Assembly: GCA_039621445.1 (NCBI GenBank)
Contig: CP154954.1
Location: forward strand, 68,886,670 to 68,950,669
Direction: 5' to 3'
Origin: Euglena gracilis
Taxonomy: Eukaryota > Euglenida > Euglenophyceae > Euglenales
DNA length: 64,000 nucleotides
Shown here: piece by piece, positions 10,660 through 26,100 of the stretch
Layout of the letters: each line of letters begins with the position of its first letter
How positions within the stretch are numbered: position 1 is the stretch's first letter
Translations under genes and position numbers: made by a program
The notes under the pieces: model-generated
What the model was told of the DNA's origin: nothing
The model's database searches: none
What the model saw: the letters and a program-made list of their open reading frames with translations, nothing else

Positions 10660-13600
10660 CTGAAGGGGCAAATAAGATGAAAAAATGGGACCACAGAAAA
10701 ACAATCACCTTCCTTTACACAGATCAGCATCCATCACAGGGGGACAAAAGAGCTGGGGAGAAATAAAATTGGTTGATAAACCAGATGCAGAATGGTAGAA
10801 AATTTTGGAGACATTGGACATAAACCCACTGGGGGGAAAATGGCAAAATTTTGAAGAAAATCAATTTTTTTTGGAGATTCATGAGAAACCAGAAGAAATG
10901 ACGTGTCGTCAAACTGGAATTTTATGAAATCAGAATAAAAAATCTGACTTTTCAATCCTCCCACAATCAAAATGCACCTGTTCAGTGAAACGTCAATGGT
11001 GAATTTTTTTTAAAAAAAAACTGTTCAAAATTTGGAGGCTGTGGCCAAAAATATCAGAAAATGGGCAGATTTATTCTCCATTCTTTGAAAAGAAATATCC
11101 CAATGACTCCATCGAGATGAATTTTGAAATGAAAACATTCGCATATGATGCACAAAATTAATTGTGGTGAAGCAGAAATGTTTGGCATAGTGGTATCAAA
11201 AAATGCGGATTGGCACCATGAATACTGAAACATGGCCTTGGCTCAATCCTTGAATCCCCCAAAGCATAAAAAGGGAAAGGAGAGCACTATTTTTTCTGAG
11301 GTTTAATCCTTCAATTTTCTTTTGACCAACCCAACGGTTAGGGTTAGGGCTGGGGTTAACACACAATCTGGGTCAGGAGTCACAGAACTCCTCCTGGGGG
11401 GGGAACCATGCCCATGGGTTCAATAAAAGGCATCCCCACCCAATATAACCCTGCCCAAAACATAAACCCCCTGTCTTGAATTACGCCCAAATATAAACCC
11501 CGCCCCTTTGGATGCTGGCACGCGCCATGTGAAACGGCGCAAGACAGAAAAAAATACCAATAATATTATTGTGACAGTTTTAGGTCATGATTTTAACAAT
11601 TTTGATAAAAAGTAGTGTCATCGGCTGGAGTTTTGTCTTACAATAATGAAATTTGTGCAAAATGGGGGCAAAATGAAAAAAAATTGTGTTTGCCCAAAGG
11701 CTTCACAATTTGATTTTATAAAAACAAAAAAAACGTGCTTTTTAAAAAAATAATATGATTTTTTTTAAAAAAAAAAGCAAAAACCCGTCGAGGGTCGGGG
11801 GGGGGGGATCGGACCCAGAGGTATTTTTAAAACCCAAGAAGAAAGGTCTGGAGCTGGAAAAAGGTTGCTGGCTGGTTTAATTTGACAAATAAAATCCACC
11901 TGGTCGCTTTGATAAATGCACATTTTAGCATGCCCCCAAAATTACAAAAAAAAGTTACAAAAATTATTTGATGTTGGTGAACACCCAGACCCCTCTCCCC
12001 CCAGCAAGATCACTCAAGCTGGCAGGCACCCATCCTGGGGGGGGGGGGGACAAATTGGGGTAAAAAAAACTGATAAAAAGTTTGGTCTTTAGACAAAATG
12101 AGGCCCAACATGCAGAATATTAGGATTGCCAGAAATTTGTAGGAAAATCAATCATTTTCAGGAAACATGTGACGTTGAAGACAAAAAAAAGAAATGAAAT
12201 CGAGCTGAGGGAATCCCAAAAATACAAAACAAGGAATGGCACACTTGAACCACGGCTTGTCGTATGCATTGCCAACATATTTGTAAAATTCTGTGTACTG
12301 CTCTTCCGTCACATCCTTGGGGTTTTTGCGCCACAATGCCTCCACCGTATTTATTCGCTTTCCGTTCAGGAAGATGGGGGAGCTGATAAAATTGCTGTAC
12401 TTCTGAATGATCTCTGTTGGAAGGCAAAAAGAAATCAGCAAAATGAAGCTTCACTTACAAAACTTCGAATTTTTATGATGCCGGATCAGACCTCTCCTTA
12501 ATGTGTATCGGCGATACGCGCCCATATAAAATTTTTTTTGCCAACACACACCGATATACCAAGTTTGAGCTTCTGAAAATTTTTCTGCGTTGTGGCGTCG
12601 CGGCGGTAAGGATAAAAATCACAAATTCATCATGCGGAATTTGACCAGCCCGCGGAGGAGGGTGATCTCGGGGTGCCCTGGAGTGCCTGGAATGGCTGGC
12701 CCCACCCCTCCCCCGGGGTGGGGTCAGCATGAATTAAATTTCGGCCTGAAATTGATCTGTTGACACCATTGCACATATTTTTTGTGATCTTTGGCCCCCC
12801 GGCTCAACCGAAAAAGCGTGGCAGGAAGTCTCACCCTGCTGCTGTGTTGAGGGAGGGACGCCACTCCCTGACGTGACAAATGCAAAGCCACAGTTACATT
12901 TGCTCATGCACACACCCAGGCTCATCCCTTTTTCGGCCTTCGAGGGTTTTAAATGTTTTAAGAAATCTTGATTTTGGCGCACAATCCCACCAAAATAAGA
13001 CCCATGTCTCATTTTTGAGTCCGTTGCTGGAAACCACCAGGGGGGGGTCCTATTTTGGATTTTTTTCTTGACTGACTCAGGTCTGTAAAAAAACATTATT
13101 TCTCAAGTCATTGAAACTTTTTCCTTTGGCGCTTCGCTCAAGCGTAAATTGGATATTTTATGTGATATTTCTGTTTTAGGTTTTCTGCCAACCATTTTCA
13201 AACTTTTTTAACCGTTTTTTTTTTCTAGAATACTTGTGGTTTGTTTCCTTTCGCAAATGAGGGCCCCTTCATTCTATTCGGGTGCTTTATGCATTTTCTC
13301 AAATCAAGTTTTTTCGGCGTTTTTTTTTGTCAATGGCACAGTTTCCACTTTTTTTCTCCAAATATTTTATGATTTTTTGACATTTATTGATTGACATTTA
13401 CCACGTTTTTTGCGCTTCAAAAATCTGAAGTTTTTGGCATAATTTTTGTGTATGAAATTGGGGTTTTTGGCATTTTTAAGGAAAATTTTCACCATCCCCG
13501 CCACTTCTCGCCAAGGGGTTTTTTTCTGACCGGGGGGGAGGGGGGTGGGGGTCCCGGGGGACCCACTCAAAAAAACGCAGAAATTCCAAAAATGGCACTC

Positions 13601-16600
13601 GGCCGGACCCATCCACCCCCCCCTGGGGGTCCACAACTAAAAAAAAACCTGTTCGCGCCGTCAGGAGGATGACTTATGTTCTAGGGGGGTCTTATTTTGG
13701 GGGGTCCTATTTTGGGGTCTCGTTTTTGAGGGGGGTATGCATGTACATACAACAATGCTGTTCCCTCAATCTGCTTTTTTGCATCGTCCAGTAAGCGTCT
13801 TACATCTGGTGGGATTCCCATACGAACATATCATCACCTGTGAGGAATGTGAAAATCTCTTTGGTGTCGAATCATAACAATCAACTTTTTTGGATTGATA
13901 AAATTTTTCAAAAAATTGCTGATGCACACCGACACACAAATTTTTTTGCCGATGCACTCCAAGGAGAGGTCTGTGCCGAAGCTGCCGATCAGAAGCTGAC
14001 AGAAATGTTCGCTGATGCGGGTGTGCACAGCAAAAATTTGCCACACGCCACCATACTCTCCAGTTTCAAGTCGTCAGAGAACTCTTTGTTGTCGTCCTTG
14101 AGCTCAACGATGATCTTTGTCCCCTGTGCCACACCATCTGCTTCGGTGATGGAATAATCTCCATGACTGAAAGATGGTGGGTAAAATAAATACACTTGTG
14201 GGATTCTGCAAGTGAAGCTGGTGGAGACCGGCTCTTGATACTGACCTTTTAACCTTTTGCACCTTTAGCATTCATTGCAGCATCTTTGATTCAAGAGATT
14301 GGCATCAAACACCCTTCATTTTGGCCATTTTCTCATTAAATCGGGTAATCACAGGAGGGAAACCTTCTAAAGCTGACGAAAATGCGAAATCCGAGAAATT
14401 CATAAGCAGACTTGGGTGAAAAAAAACAAGAAATGTGAAAAGATAACCCAAATCAGCAAAAAAAATTCAGAATGAGGATGAACCCCTCGGGAGGGGGGGG
14501 GGCGCCCCGGGGGGGGGGGGGGGGGCCCGAGGGACCCACTCAATCATCCCAGAAAAAGGCCAAAAATCGCGAAAATGCTAAAAATGGCACTTTTAAAAAA
14601 AATTTGGTGCCTTTGGCGCCGAAAAGTATAACCCACTCCCCCCTTGGGGGACCCACCCGGAGGGAGGGGGGGCTCGGCCAGACCCACCCACCCCCCCGGG
14701 GTCCACGACTAAAAAAACCCCCCTTATAATGGACATGCCGCACAATGTACACATTCACAAAAAGCTTTGAATGAGCACACACAGTGCCTCCATGTGAGTG
14801 AGATGCATGTGGGCAGATCCAAGATCTGTTGCAAAACATACCCCTCGGACTCCCAGAGGTAGCCCTTGGACCCCTTCTGGCAAGACCGGGTGAACACTTT
14901 CACAGACTTCGCCACAATGAATGCAGAGTAAAAGCCAACGCCGAATTGTCCTGCAAAACAGGGCACATTGCCTTTTCCCTCAAAAAAAGTTTCAATTGAT
15001 AAAACTCCTTTTTAAAAAATAAAAAATTGGCTACGGAGATGAGATAACCCAGCCCACGCACGCGCACATGCAAGAACGCACGAACAAACACATGATGTAC
15101 GCACGCACACACAGACACGATGTACGTATGGGGTGCATGAAAGAGAGGCAGGCAGGAAAACACACACAAGATTACATAGAGTTTTGAGCACACCAATCAC
15201 CCGGTCCCCAGGGTCCTCTTGGGCTGACTTCAGTTTCTCAATAAGTTGCTTGGAACCTGCAAACAGGTGCACATATGCCCCAGGGCTCGAAGAAAACCTG
15301 ATGGATATGTGTGCTGGTGCTGTGGTGTTGTGCTGTGGCATAAACCACCAAAACGGACAGAAAAGACTGTTTTTTTCTGTTTCAAAATGCCACAAATTTA
15401 TTTGCATATCCATCTGTGTGTGTGTGTGTGTGCGTGCGTGTGTGTAGCTTCCAATAGACCAGATCCCCCCTGAACCCCACACCAAAGGGGGGCCTTTGAG
15501 ATAACCCCTGTTACGGTCGGACTTCTGCAGATGTTCCAAAATTCAGGATTGCAGGAATGATTTCCTGATATCATTCCGGACAGGCCATTGCTGAGCGGGG
15601 GGGGTTCACTGGCTAGCCATGTTCCTGGACACTGGAAAAAATGGAGTTGCTGGACCTCCTCCCCCAGGTGGGGGGTCCGGGGTCCCCAACTGAAGAAAAA
15701 AAAAAACTCCTCTGGCGCCGAGGTGGAAATGAGGTTTTTATTGTGTTTTTTTTGGGGGGGGGGGTTTCAAACGAAATCCCAAAAATGCAGGGATCCTCAC
15801 ACGTCCGTGCTGGCCGAGGCCAAAATGTATCCGTGATTATCCGTGATTTTCCGTGATTTTCCGTGATTTTCCGTGATTTTCCTGTTACCGGAAAAGGTCA
15901 AAGGCCACATTCCATTCTGCACTGCAGCCATATTTGGGCGGTTATGGCAGCAGATCGTTTCTCCATATTATAATCCTGGAGATCCCCAAGTTCCTATCCA
16001 CACCTGTAAAAAACGTACAGGAGGGGAAAAAACAACCATTTGTCCTTGATTCTTCATCTTGATTGCCCCTAAATGGGCGCCAAAACCCTGTCAGCACTTC
16101 CGCATGCAATCTGGGCGGAAAGGTGGAAGGTCATAAAACCCAGACGCCCTCAACTTGTGTGTATTTCTGGAGAACACCTCTGATGTTTTCGAGGTCCAAT
16201 TTTGTGACCGGGAGACCAGAATGGAGGAAAAGGGCCACAAAATCATGTCATTGTCTGGGTCAGGGCGGTCCTTAAGGAGAAAAAATTTAATTGGCTGTCC
16301 CAGCGCATTCAATGCAAAATCCACAGGAAAAATGGGCAAGGAAATGATGTGGGGCCTTTCTGTGTATGAGGGGGGGGTCCTTAAGGGGGCGGTCCTTAAC
16401 CAAACTTAAAAAAAAATTAAAAAAATGCCGTCCCTTACAGACCGCCCTGGTCTGGGTGAGGTTTTGCTTCTTCACCGATCCCGAACATCCAACTGCTTAA
16501 GAAAAATTTACAAAAAATTGAAATGGACGACATTGTCTGTTTGGAAAGGCGAGAATGTGCAAAACATCCATCAAAATGTGTCTGCACAAACAAAACACAC

Positions 16601-17073
16601 TCAAAAAAAGACAAAAAAAATTCCCGAACCCTCCTCCTCATCCGTGAATTTCCGTGATTTCCGTGAAAATGGCCTTCCGCCCATTTCCGTGATCCTCCGT
16701 GAATTTCCGTGAATTTCCTTTTCAGGACGTGTGAGGATCCCTGAAAAATGGCCACAAATGGGCATTTTGGGCCAGTATTGGGGGTCCCAAAAATTTTCGG
16801 CGCTTCGCACCGGTCACTGGAAATTTTTTCCACTAGGTTAGCCCTGTCAGTGGACCCCCCCCGGGGGGCCCACTAGGACTTCCGCTAGCCAAAAATGGAC
16901 AATGCAGTCCACCCCCCCCAGGAATGTTCTGCGAACCCAGTTAAACAATGGCATGCTTTTGGACCAATGTAGGCCCATTTTAGGCAATTTTGGCAAATTT
17001 TAGGTGAAAATGTTAACTTCCGGCCGAACTTCTGGACCTAACCGGCCCAAATCCACTTTTGGCCCAACAATTG

Positions 17074-17155
<82 letters not shown>

Positions 17156-20100
17156 TGTGGGTGGGGGGGGTGGGTGGGGGTGTGTGTGTGTGTGGGTGTG
17201 TGTGTGTGTGTGGGGGGGTGGGTGGGTGGGTGTGTGTGTGCGTGTGTGTGTGTGTGCGTGTAAGGCATACATGTACATATATGTGCAAATATGTAGCCTA
17301 CCCCCTTGCCCATCGAAAACCCGACCGGGTTCCTGCAACCCCCGACCAAGGGGGGTGGGTCGTACATGCCCCCCTCAACCTAACCCCCCCCCAAAATAAC
17401 ACCCCCACCGACCTGGATGAGTGTGGGGACCATGGGCGCCACCGCCCCCACACAGGCCCAGCGTGCGCCAACCTCCAAAGTGGACCCAGATACTGTGATG
17501 CCCGAACTTCTGGCTTTTTCGGAAAACAATTTGGAAAAGGGCTGGTAGTTCTTGGCAGAAGAGAAGGGGCCGGTGGTTCTTGGCAGGCGCAGCCCGGGAC
17601 AAACGTCAAGGGCCTGAAGGCAGGGCCCCCCCCGGTGTGCTATTTGGGCACCCGAGCTGGGGCCCCGGGGGGGGGGTGTTATTCGGGGGGGGGGGTTATT
17701 TTTACATGGAAAACAAAAGGAAAACAGGGGGGTGTTATTTGGGCACTCGAAATCGGCCCCCGAGGGGGGGGGTGTTATTTGGGAGGGGGTTTACAGCCCC
17801 CGACCGGGGGGGGTGGTCGTACGACTGGGTGCCAAAAACAGCCCAACTTCCATGGGCAACAGGGGAGTACATACATGTTTCCTTATGAATATTGATAAAT
17901 CTTATCGATAATTGCTTGCAGTTATTTCCTTGTAATTATCTTCATTTGGTGAACGATCCCCGGAGTAATGCATTTGGGTTTGTGCGCATCGACGCACATG
18001 AGTGTGCATGCGTGTGTAAGAGTTTTTTTCAGTTCGAAGATCCTGTGCACGCACCTCAGAGATTTTTTCAGGACCGCCATTGCTCATCCACCGGCTAGCC
18101 ATCCCCAGACGACAGAACCCTCCGACTCCAGGGGCCCCCGACTGGAATAAAAAAATTCCGTCACTGTGGGCTGAGGTGGAAATGAGGTTTTAATGTGGGA
18201 AGTGGGAATCCTAGTGGACCCCCGGGTGGGGGGTCTGCTCTCAGGGTTAGCCAATGGATATATTTTTTTTCAACGACCTGCGCAGAACGCCGAATAATTT
18301 TCAGACCCCCCAAAATGACCATCTTGGCCCATTTTTGGCCACTTGTTGTGTTTTTTCTTTGAGCAAAATAAGCCAGATTTGACTAGCTGCAGCCCAGCTC
18401 CCCCCCCGCTGGGGTACTGCAAACCCTTAAGCAAAGGCCTCTGGGGCAAAGATTCACTTCAACCTGTAAGACCCAGGGGTTTGAAAATGGATGGGTGGGT
18501 TGGGGCCTCTGGACCCCCCCCCTGGATTTTGGCCCAGCCAAAAGGCAGGCCAGAAATAATTTCAAGGGTTTTCGGCCAATTTTGGCTGGATTTTGGGTGG
18601 GTGGTTGACTATTTCCCAGGGGGGACTCCCCCTGCCTAAACAGTGGCATGGTCCAGGTGTTACGTGGCGTGGTGTACAGTGTCGTGGTCCGGGGATTTTC
18701 GGCCCGGCACGAAGCTTGAGCCCCTAAACAGACAAAAAGTGCCATTTTGGGCACTTTGGGGGGGGGGGGGCAAGAGTGCTAAAAGGCAAAAATTTTCGGT
18801 GCAAGGCGCCAGAAAAAAAATTGATCTTCTTGGGGGTCCTGGGTACCAGTCCAGGGGGGGGGGACACCCACCTAAACCCCGTGCACCCTCCTTTTGTCGA
18901 ACGCTGGGGGGGGGGTAAAGAAAAAAAAGTGGGTCAGTGGGGGTGGGGCGGATGAAGGCATGGTATGCGCGAGCATGCTTATGAACGCAGCAATGACACC
19001 CAAAAAATGAATGTGGCTTCAAAACTCATCTGTCCCACGAACGATGAACGGGAGAGTGAGGTGAAAATCAGCAGCAACACCTGAGCTGGCGATGGTGCCC
19101 AGATTACTCACCAACTCCTCCTTAGTCATGCCGATTCCAGTGTCCTGTGTGGAAAGCAAACACTGGAACCTGGGCAAATGGGAATATTTTTGGTTTGTGT
19201 GCTTCCTCAGACTGCAGAGATACAACGAATAAGCATACAGATAAATAACGATACTTACAGTGGGGGAACTAGATAATGGAACACCTGAGAATTTTGTGGG
19301 GTCATGCCCAACCCAGCTCCAAAGCCTCTGCCAGCCCATGGGATGTGGTGATGGTGTGTGCACATTGGCATGGCCCTGCCCCAAGCAGCAGTGCCCCAGC
19401 CATACAATTGCTTACCGACCCCCCGGGGGGGGGGGGGAGGGTTACTCACCCGGTCAGGGGGAGCAACAAAAGAGGACTGGTGTAAAGGGTCCCTGGCCAC
19501 TCACCACGCAGCAAACTGGGCCAGAAGCGAAGTTAGCGCCGGCCATAAACAGACAAGAAGCCTTAGTGCAACTAAGGGGGGGGGAGGGGGGGGGTCGGCC
19601 AGGAGTGGGCAAAAGTGGCTTGAGTGACCCCGGTGCCGAAGGCGCCGGAAATTTTTTTGGGGCCTAAAATGGCCTAAAGTGACTGGAAAGTGGCCGTTTT
19701 TCTGAGTGGCCGCCCCCCCCCCGGGGGGGGGGGGGTAGTGACTGGCTGGTTTTTTGAAAATGAGTGACTGACTGGTTTTTAAAAAAGTGGAGTGACCCCC
19801 CCCCCCCGGGGGGGGAGGGGGTCCGGGCCAAAACCAGTCAGTCACTCTGAAAAAACCAGTCACCCACCCCCCCCGGGGGGGGGGGGGGGGGTTGGTCAGT
19901 GCTTAAGCAATTGCCTGGCCCCAGCCAGCTCTGCTGCAGCACGCTGTGCAAAATTCAGGCCAATCCTATGCGAGCAGGTTTTTTTTTCCATTTTCTGACC
20001 CCTTTTGGACTGCGAAGCAAACCCAGCCTCAGGTGAGGGGGTGAGGCGGCTCACACTGCAGTGAGTGGCATTGGACCCCAACTTTGAACAATGCAAGTTA

Positions 20101-23100
20101 ACAACCCCTGTCAACGTGGGCTGATGGGGCGAGGGCCTCGACATGCCGACCAATTTGGGTAAAAAGAGGCCCCTCCCCCTCCCCCGCTTCCCAATAACAA
20201 CATCCTTTTGTGTGGACAAAATTTGGCGGACATGGCAAACAGGTAAACAATAAAAGCAAAATCAGGCGGACATGTCGTTTTTGTGGTAAATAGATAAATG
20301 GTTTTGAACAAGTTTGGCGGACATGACGTAAATGGCAAATGGGTGAACGGTCTGTGCCACATCAGGCCAACATGGCATTTTTGTGGCAAACAGGGGGTAT
20401 GGGAACGTGTTGAGAGGGAAAGAAGCTTTCTTTTTTGTGGGGATGTGGGCGGTGTTGGAGTCGAAACAAAAATTTTAAGGGATATGTGGCAAAAATTGAA
20501 GAAAAAAATTGTGGAGTTGGGGGTCAAAAAATTAAAATAAAATCACAATCTCTAACAACAAATTTCCTCTTCTTTTGGGTATTAATGTGGGGGCAGTGGG
20601 GAGGGGGGGGGGTTGGCGTCAACCCGTAAAAAATATTTCTTTTTTATTCAGACGTGGCCCACGTACAAAATTGGTTGCCTCCGCGGAGCCTCTCGGAGGC
20701 TCAAGGTAACCAGCCTCCGCGGAGCCTCCGAGGAGCCTCCGCGGAGGCTTAGGTAACCAGCCTCAGCGGAGGCTCCAAGGTGACCAGCCTCCGTGGAGGC
20801 TCCGCGGAGGCTAAAGTAACCAAAAGTTATAATTCCACATTTGCTGGGACCCGATCTCTTCAACAAAATTTATGTTCCCAGTGCAAAGCACCAGGAAGAA
20901 TTCTTTTAGCCAAAACCGAGGGGCCCCATAAAACTGTACAAAACCAACCCTCACTTCACACCCTGAGGATAACCCCCTCTTTAATTCAAGAGAAGGGGAA
21001 AAACATTCCCAAGATAAAAACCCCATCCCGTTTTCACATCCATTTTCAGCTTTTTAAGACCCCGGGCCCACCACCCTTCTTGCCGTGGGCAATCACCTAT
21101 AATTGACCCCCCCGATTTTTGCCCATTTTCGGCCATTTTTTCCTATAGACGGGGGGTAACTTAAAATCCTTTCATACCAACAATGCATTTGATCATTCAT
21201 GCAACGTGAAAGTAGTTGTGAGCAACAAATCAAGCCAACGCATCCAAGGAGTTCCGTTTGGAGTGGGTGCTCAGGGATTAAAAAGGTCAAAGAGTTTTTG
21301 GTTGCAATATGCCAATGCAAGGTTTTGGGAATAAGCTTCTTTTTCCAAACATTGGATCAACTCCAACCGGAATCCACAAAAGAAACTTGCGGGGGGGGGG
21401 GGGTTCTATTTTGAAAGGTTCCAAAAAAAATTTGGGCCTTGAAAAAAAACCAAAAATCGCGTTTTCGTGCACTTTTTTTTTGAAAAATCGGCCACAACAA
21501 ACACCAAATTTTTCATGTTTTCCGGCGCTTCGCAAATTTTTGGGGTTCCCCGGGGGTTCCCAGAGGGTCATCTGGGCCCCCCTCCCCCTGGGAGCGGGGT
21601 CTGAACCCCCCTCCGCAGCAAAACCACCGCTCACTTAATACCCTGCCGAGGGGGAGGGCTTCATTTCTGCAAAAAAAAAAATCATAAAGATTGGGCTGTT
21701 TCGTGAACTGTGCCAAAAAGTTCCAAATAAAACGGCATTTTATTCCAAAGACCGTTTCAAATGACCCTGTCAAAATGTTCAGGAGAATCCGTCAGACTGT
21801 CAGAGTGTTTCATAATTGTCATTTCTTTGCAAATCTCGCTTCTTTGAAAAAAAGTCACCAGCCACTAAAAAAGGTACTGAAAAGGCCACTAGCTAGAACC
21901 CCACCTCTCCCTCGGGGGCTCCCGAAGCACCCTCTGAATGGAAAAAAAATTTCTCCGGCCAGGTTTCTTCAAGCACCCCCTCCTGGGGGCAGGGGGGGGG
22001 GCAAAAACTGCACACGGGCAGGTCAAAAACTGCACTGCAAAAAACTGCAAAAAAACTGCAAAAAAAACTGCACATCAACAAAAAATAACAATATACAAGC
22101 TGAAATGGTGTCCATATGCAAAACAACGTAAATTGTGACCACATGAGCACGCCCCAATTCACCTAAATTTTGCACAGCTTTGGAGCTGATGACAATAAAA
22201 ATGAAAGCAATCAATCAAGGTACACTGTACATGGGTTTTCATGCACTGAAACACAAGTCATGTGTTTGGTTTGGATGCTGGTTCACACTGGTTTTCCTGC
22301 ACCAAAGCTTGTGATGGCCATGCCCACGGAGGTGCCAAACAGCTAAATATGGAAAAAACGCACATACCCATAACCCATATGCAAAAAGTTTCTATGCTTT
22401 TAATTCTTGCATGGGATGTTCAGTTTTGGAACTTTCGGTCCATCACCTGGTGAACTTCACCCATGTCACGATGCAAAAAAATCTACAAAACTATAAAAAA
22501 ATACAACAACCATCACAAACTTTGAATACTGTCTTTAGGGGATTGCCAAATGGTCTGGGAATTTCTTGCAAATAAGAATGACTTCTTTGAAGCATTTGGC
22601 TTGTGTGATATTTGGCCAAAATGCTTGGGAAGAGGCCCAATCTTCTACAGGAGCTCGTGCTCCTTTGCGTCTCCACGAATCTCGCAAACTCCAACTTCAA
22701 CCAAATTTGCACAAAAAAACAGTTTTTGGATTTAGTCCCCGAATCCCAAAAAAATTAGTTGAATCTGCTCAGGAGTGTGCAAATGACGATTGCCAAAATA
22801 AGCATCGTGACATCTGTCACCACATGCACAAGTTGGAGATGGAGCGATTTTGGTTGGGGAGAAATTGTGGCGTTGTCACCGAAACAATCTGTTTTTTGGA
22901 ATGGTGGCTACAACAATTTCTGTTGTGTCGAGAGGCAAGGCAGTTGGCAAAACAGTGGGGGGCAAGACAACTGGTGGGATTACTGTAGACAACACAACTC
23001 ATGAAGAGATTTTTTGAGAGAGACTTTTTCTTGAGAAACACCCTTCAAACAATATAATCCAATGTAACAAGGCGCAGAGCACCAAAAAATGAGTACCTCA

Positions 23101-26100
23101 GGTTTCCTCAAAACTGAAATCAAAAAAAAAAACTGCAAAAAACTGCACATGTGCAGTTTTTTCAGGAAAAAAGCTGCAAAAAACTGCAAAAAAAAACTGC
23201 AAAAAACTGCAAAAAACCCAAAATGTGAAAACTGCAAAAAAACTGCAAAAACTGCACGGTGCATATTTTGCCCCTCCCTGCTGGGGGTCCAGGCCGGATG
23301 GAAAAAAGTGCTGGCTGGACTACCCCGGGGGGGGGGGGGGGGGTTTCAATAAAAAAAAGGGGGGGGCGGGGGGGGGGGTCTGCAGCCCGGCTGGAAGCTG
23401 CAGGCAAGAAAAAAACATCCTGGCTGGCTGCCACCCAAGTGCATTTTTAAATTTTTAATGTGCCTTTTTGGATGATTTTTTTCAAATAAAACAGAAAAAC
23501 CGCCAAAAACGAGCTTTTTTGGCATGGTTTGAGGATTTAAAAAAAATCGGACGCCTTGCAGCATTCAAAAAAAAAGTGCACTGGCTAGCCCTGCTGACAG
23601 ACCCTGGAGGAGGGTTCACTTGGATTCCCACTACACTTGATGCAGGCCTCCCAGCAGGTGAACTATTAAACAGAAACTGACCCCATAACAATTGTTATGA
23701 ACAACAGTTGTCAACGACAATAAACACAACAAACACTACTACAAAAAAGAGGTGTCGGACGCCGGTTCTGTCCAAAGCCCGGCGTTCCAAACGCCGGTTC
23801 CGTCCGAAGGACGGAACCGGCGTTTGGAACGCCGGGCTTTGGACAGAACCGGCGTCCGACACCTCTTGTTTAAGCCGGCGTTTTAGAGACGCCGGGCTCA
23901 GGACAGAACCGGCGTCCCCAACCTTCGGCCAAAGGACACTCCCAGGACCAATCTCCGACCACTGATCTGCAATGTCACACCACTTTGCACTTCACCAAAT
24001 TCCGGCGATCGCGAGGGTATTTCTGGCTGTGTCAATCGTCCAAGTACAAACTCACCCCTCAATCGAAAGCTCTTTTCATCAGACGACTGGCGATCACCAG
24101 CAAATTCAGCCACGTCGCCTGGAGCTCTTATTTTCTGTCAGTGGGGAATCCTAATTTCACAACTCTGGTGCCCCCCCAAGGCCCTCAGGTCGTTGATTCG
24201 AAGAGGAAAAACGTTTCTGTAGGGTTTATTAAGCATCTTAAACCAAAATCACTGAAAATTGCGACAAATTTCGACTTAGATTCTGGCCGATCCGACGATC
24301 GCGAGCGTATCTCGGGCTGCGTGCAACGTTAGGGTACCAAGTTACCCCTCGATCGAAAGCTCTTTTCAACAGACGACCAGCGGTGCTCATCAGATCTTTC
24401 CACGCTGCACGGTACTCTATTTCCAAATCTGGGCCAATTTTCACCAAATTTGGATATCCACCCTAGTGGTCCCCAGATGGCAAAATTCATTGTCCTTGAT
24501 GGTTGAAACACTCATACCAGCACCTTAGGGCCACTTTTGGGCACTTTTGGTGACATTTTTAGGAATGAAAACCGGACGCCGGGCTTTGGACAAAGCCGGC
24601 GTTCCTAACGCCGGGCTTTAGGACAGAACCGGCGTCCGGAAGCCCGTGGGGGGGGACGCCGGTTCTGTCCTGAGCCCGGCGTCTCAAACGCCGGCTTAAC
24701 GGCAACGATGGTGGTAATGGTGCAAAAGCTGATGGTGGTGGTGCTGGTGCTGGTGGTGATGACAACAACAAAGTGATGATATTTCAAAAAAAAATCGTTT
24801 CACAGACATTTTTGCTTCACCCTTTGATTGATATTCTGTGGTTAAAGAACAATCAAAATGCTGACACACACCTGTATCACAAAGATGTTCTTAACAGGAT
24901 CTGAATGCAATCTGCAAGGTTGGAGTAGAAATGACACATCAAACATATGGTGCATACGCCAGTCGGGGTTCAGGCGCTTCTTCGATCTCTTTGTCACTGA
25001 TCAATTTGATGTAGCGGTGCTTCTCAATAGCATCTGAAGCATTGGAGATCAGCTCCCTTATGAAAACCTGCAATAACAACGAAAGACAGTAGGGCAGAAA
25101 CAAAAGACAAAGCGGCCAAAAATAGCGAAATCACAAAGAAAAAAAACTCGAAAATGATGAAAAATCAAGTAGAAAGTCTGGAGTCCCAAATTGAAGCCGT
25201 GATATCAAAATATTTGAAATGAAGCAACATGAAGGAAAAAGTTTGACGACCGAAAATTAGACCTCAAACCGCTCCATCTGACTTTCTTGGGTTTGGCAAA
25301 AAAAAAACCAAGCAACAGCAAACCAAGCAACAGGCTTTGGGGTGCTTTATTTTTGTATGGTAGTTGATTGTCCCAAACAACAACACAAAAACCACCGGAC
25401 GTTGAAAGGTGTATTGTGAAACTCTGAAATACGTTGTTTTCTAAACTCTTGAAGAAAACATTTGCAGAGGGATTTCAAAAATCTCGCTACGGTGCCACAT
25501 TTGCAACGCATCTTCCCCCCTGCCATTCTCTCACAAGCAATTTTAACCAGTGTCAAAGAATACCAGAGGATTAAAAAAAATGACGGAGGAAATATTTTAT
25601 TTGGAGAAATACCCTTAAAAGGGGCAGAACAAAATTCTGGCCTTTTGATTCCGACTGGGAAAAAACCTGGACGAAATTTCGTCCAGAATTTTTCCCAATT
25701 ATCCCATCCAAGGTTTCTCTCCTCAGGTAATAATGTTGTTGCACAGCACACCTCCTTGTCTTGATACAATGACCTTGCAACGATGTCCAGGATTTGCTTG
25801 GTGTTGGTTTCAAAGCCATAATTCTCAGCTGTGCCCACCACTGTCTCTGTCTCTTGGGGCTCCCCTGCAGGATCCTGTAGGAGAGGGACACACAATGTGT
25901 TTTGAAATGCCCTTGTATCAGAATTGGATGATTTTTCCACCCCCCCCCCACAATGTGCAACCAGGGGTTTTTTTTAAGACCGGGGGGGGGGGCCGGGGGA
26001 CCCACCCACTTATGCCCAAAAATGGCCAAAGATGCTAAAAATATTTTTCAAAATTTTCGGCGCCTTCGCCCACTACCTCCACCCCCCCCTGGGGGAGGGG

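Noticed and set aside
11330-11360. GGTTAGGGTTAGGG, telomere-like
   Set aside because: Only about two units in the middle of an HSP90 intron; not an internal telomere array.
17000-17399. Long open frames rich in Cys-Val or His-Thr
   Set aside because: They are translations of the GT microsatellite on both strands. The same applies to the CA and ACTC arrays at 58.8-59.3 kb.
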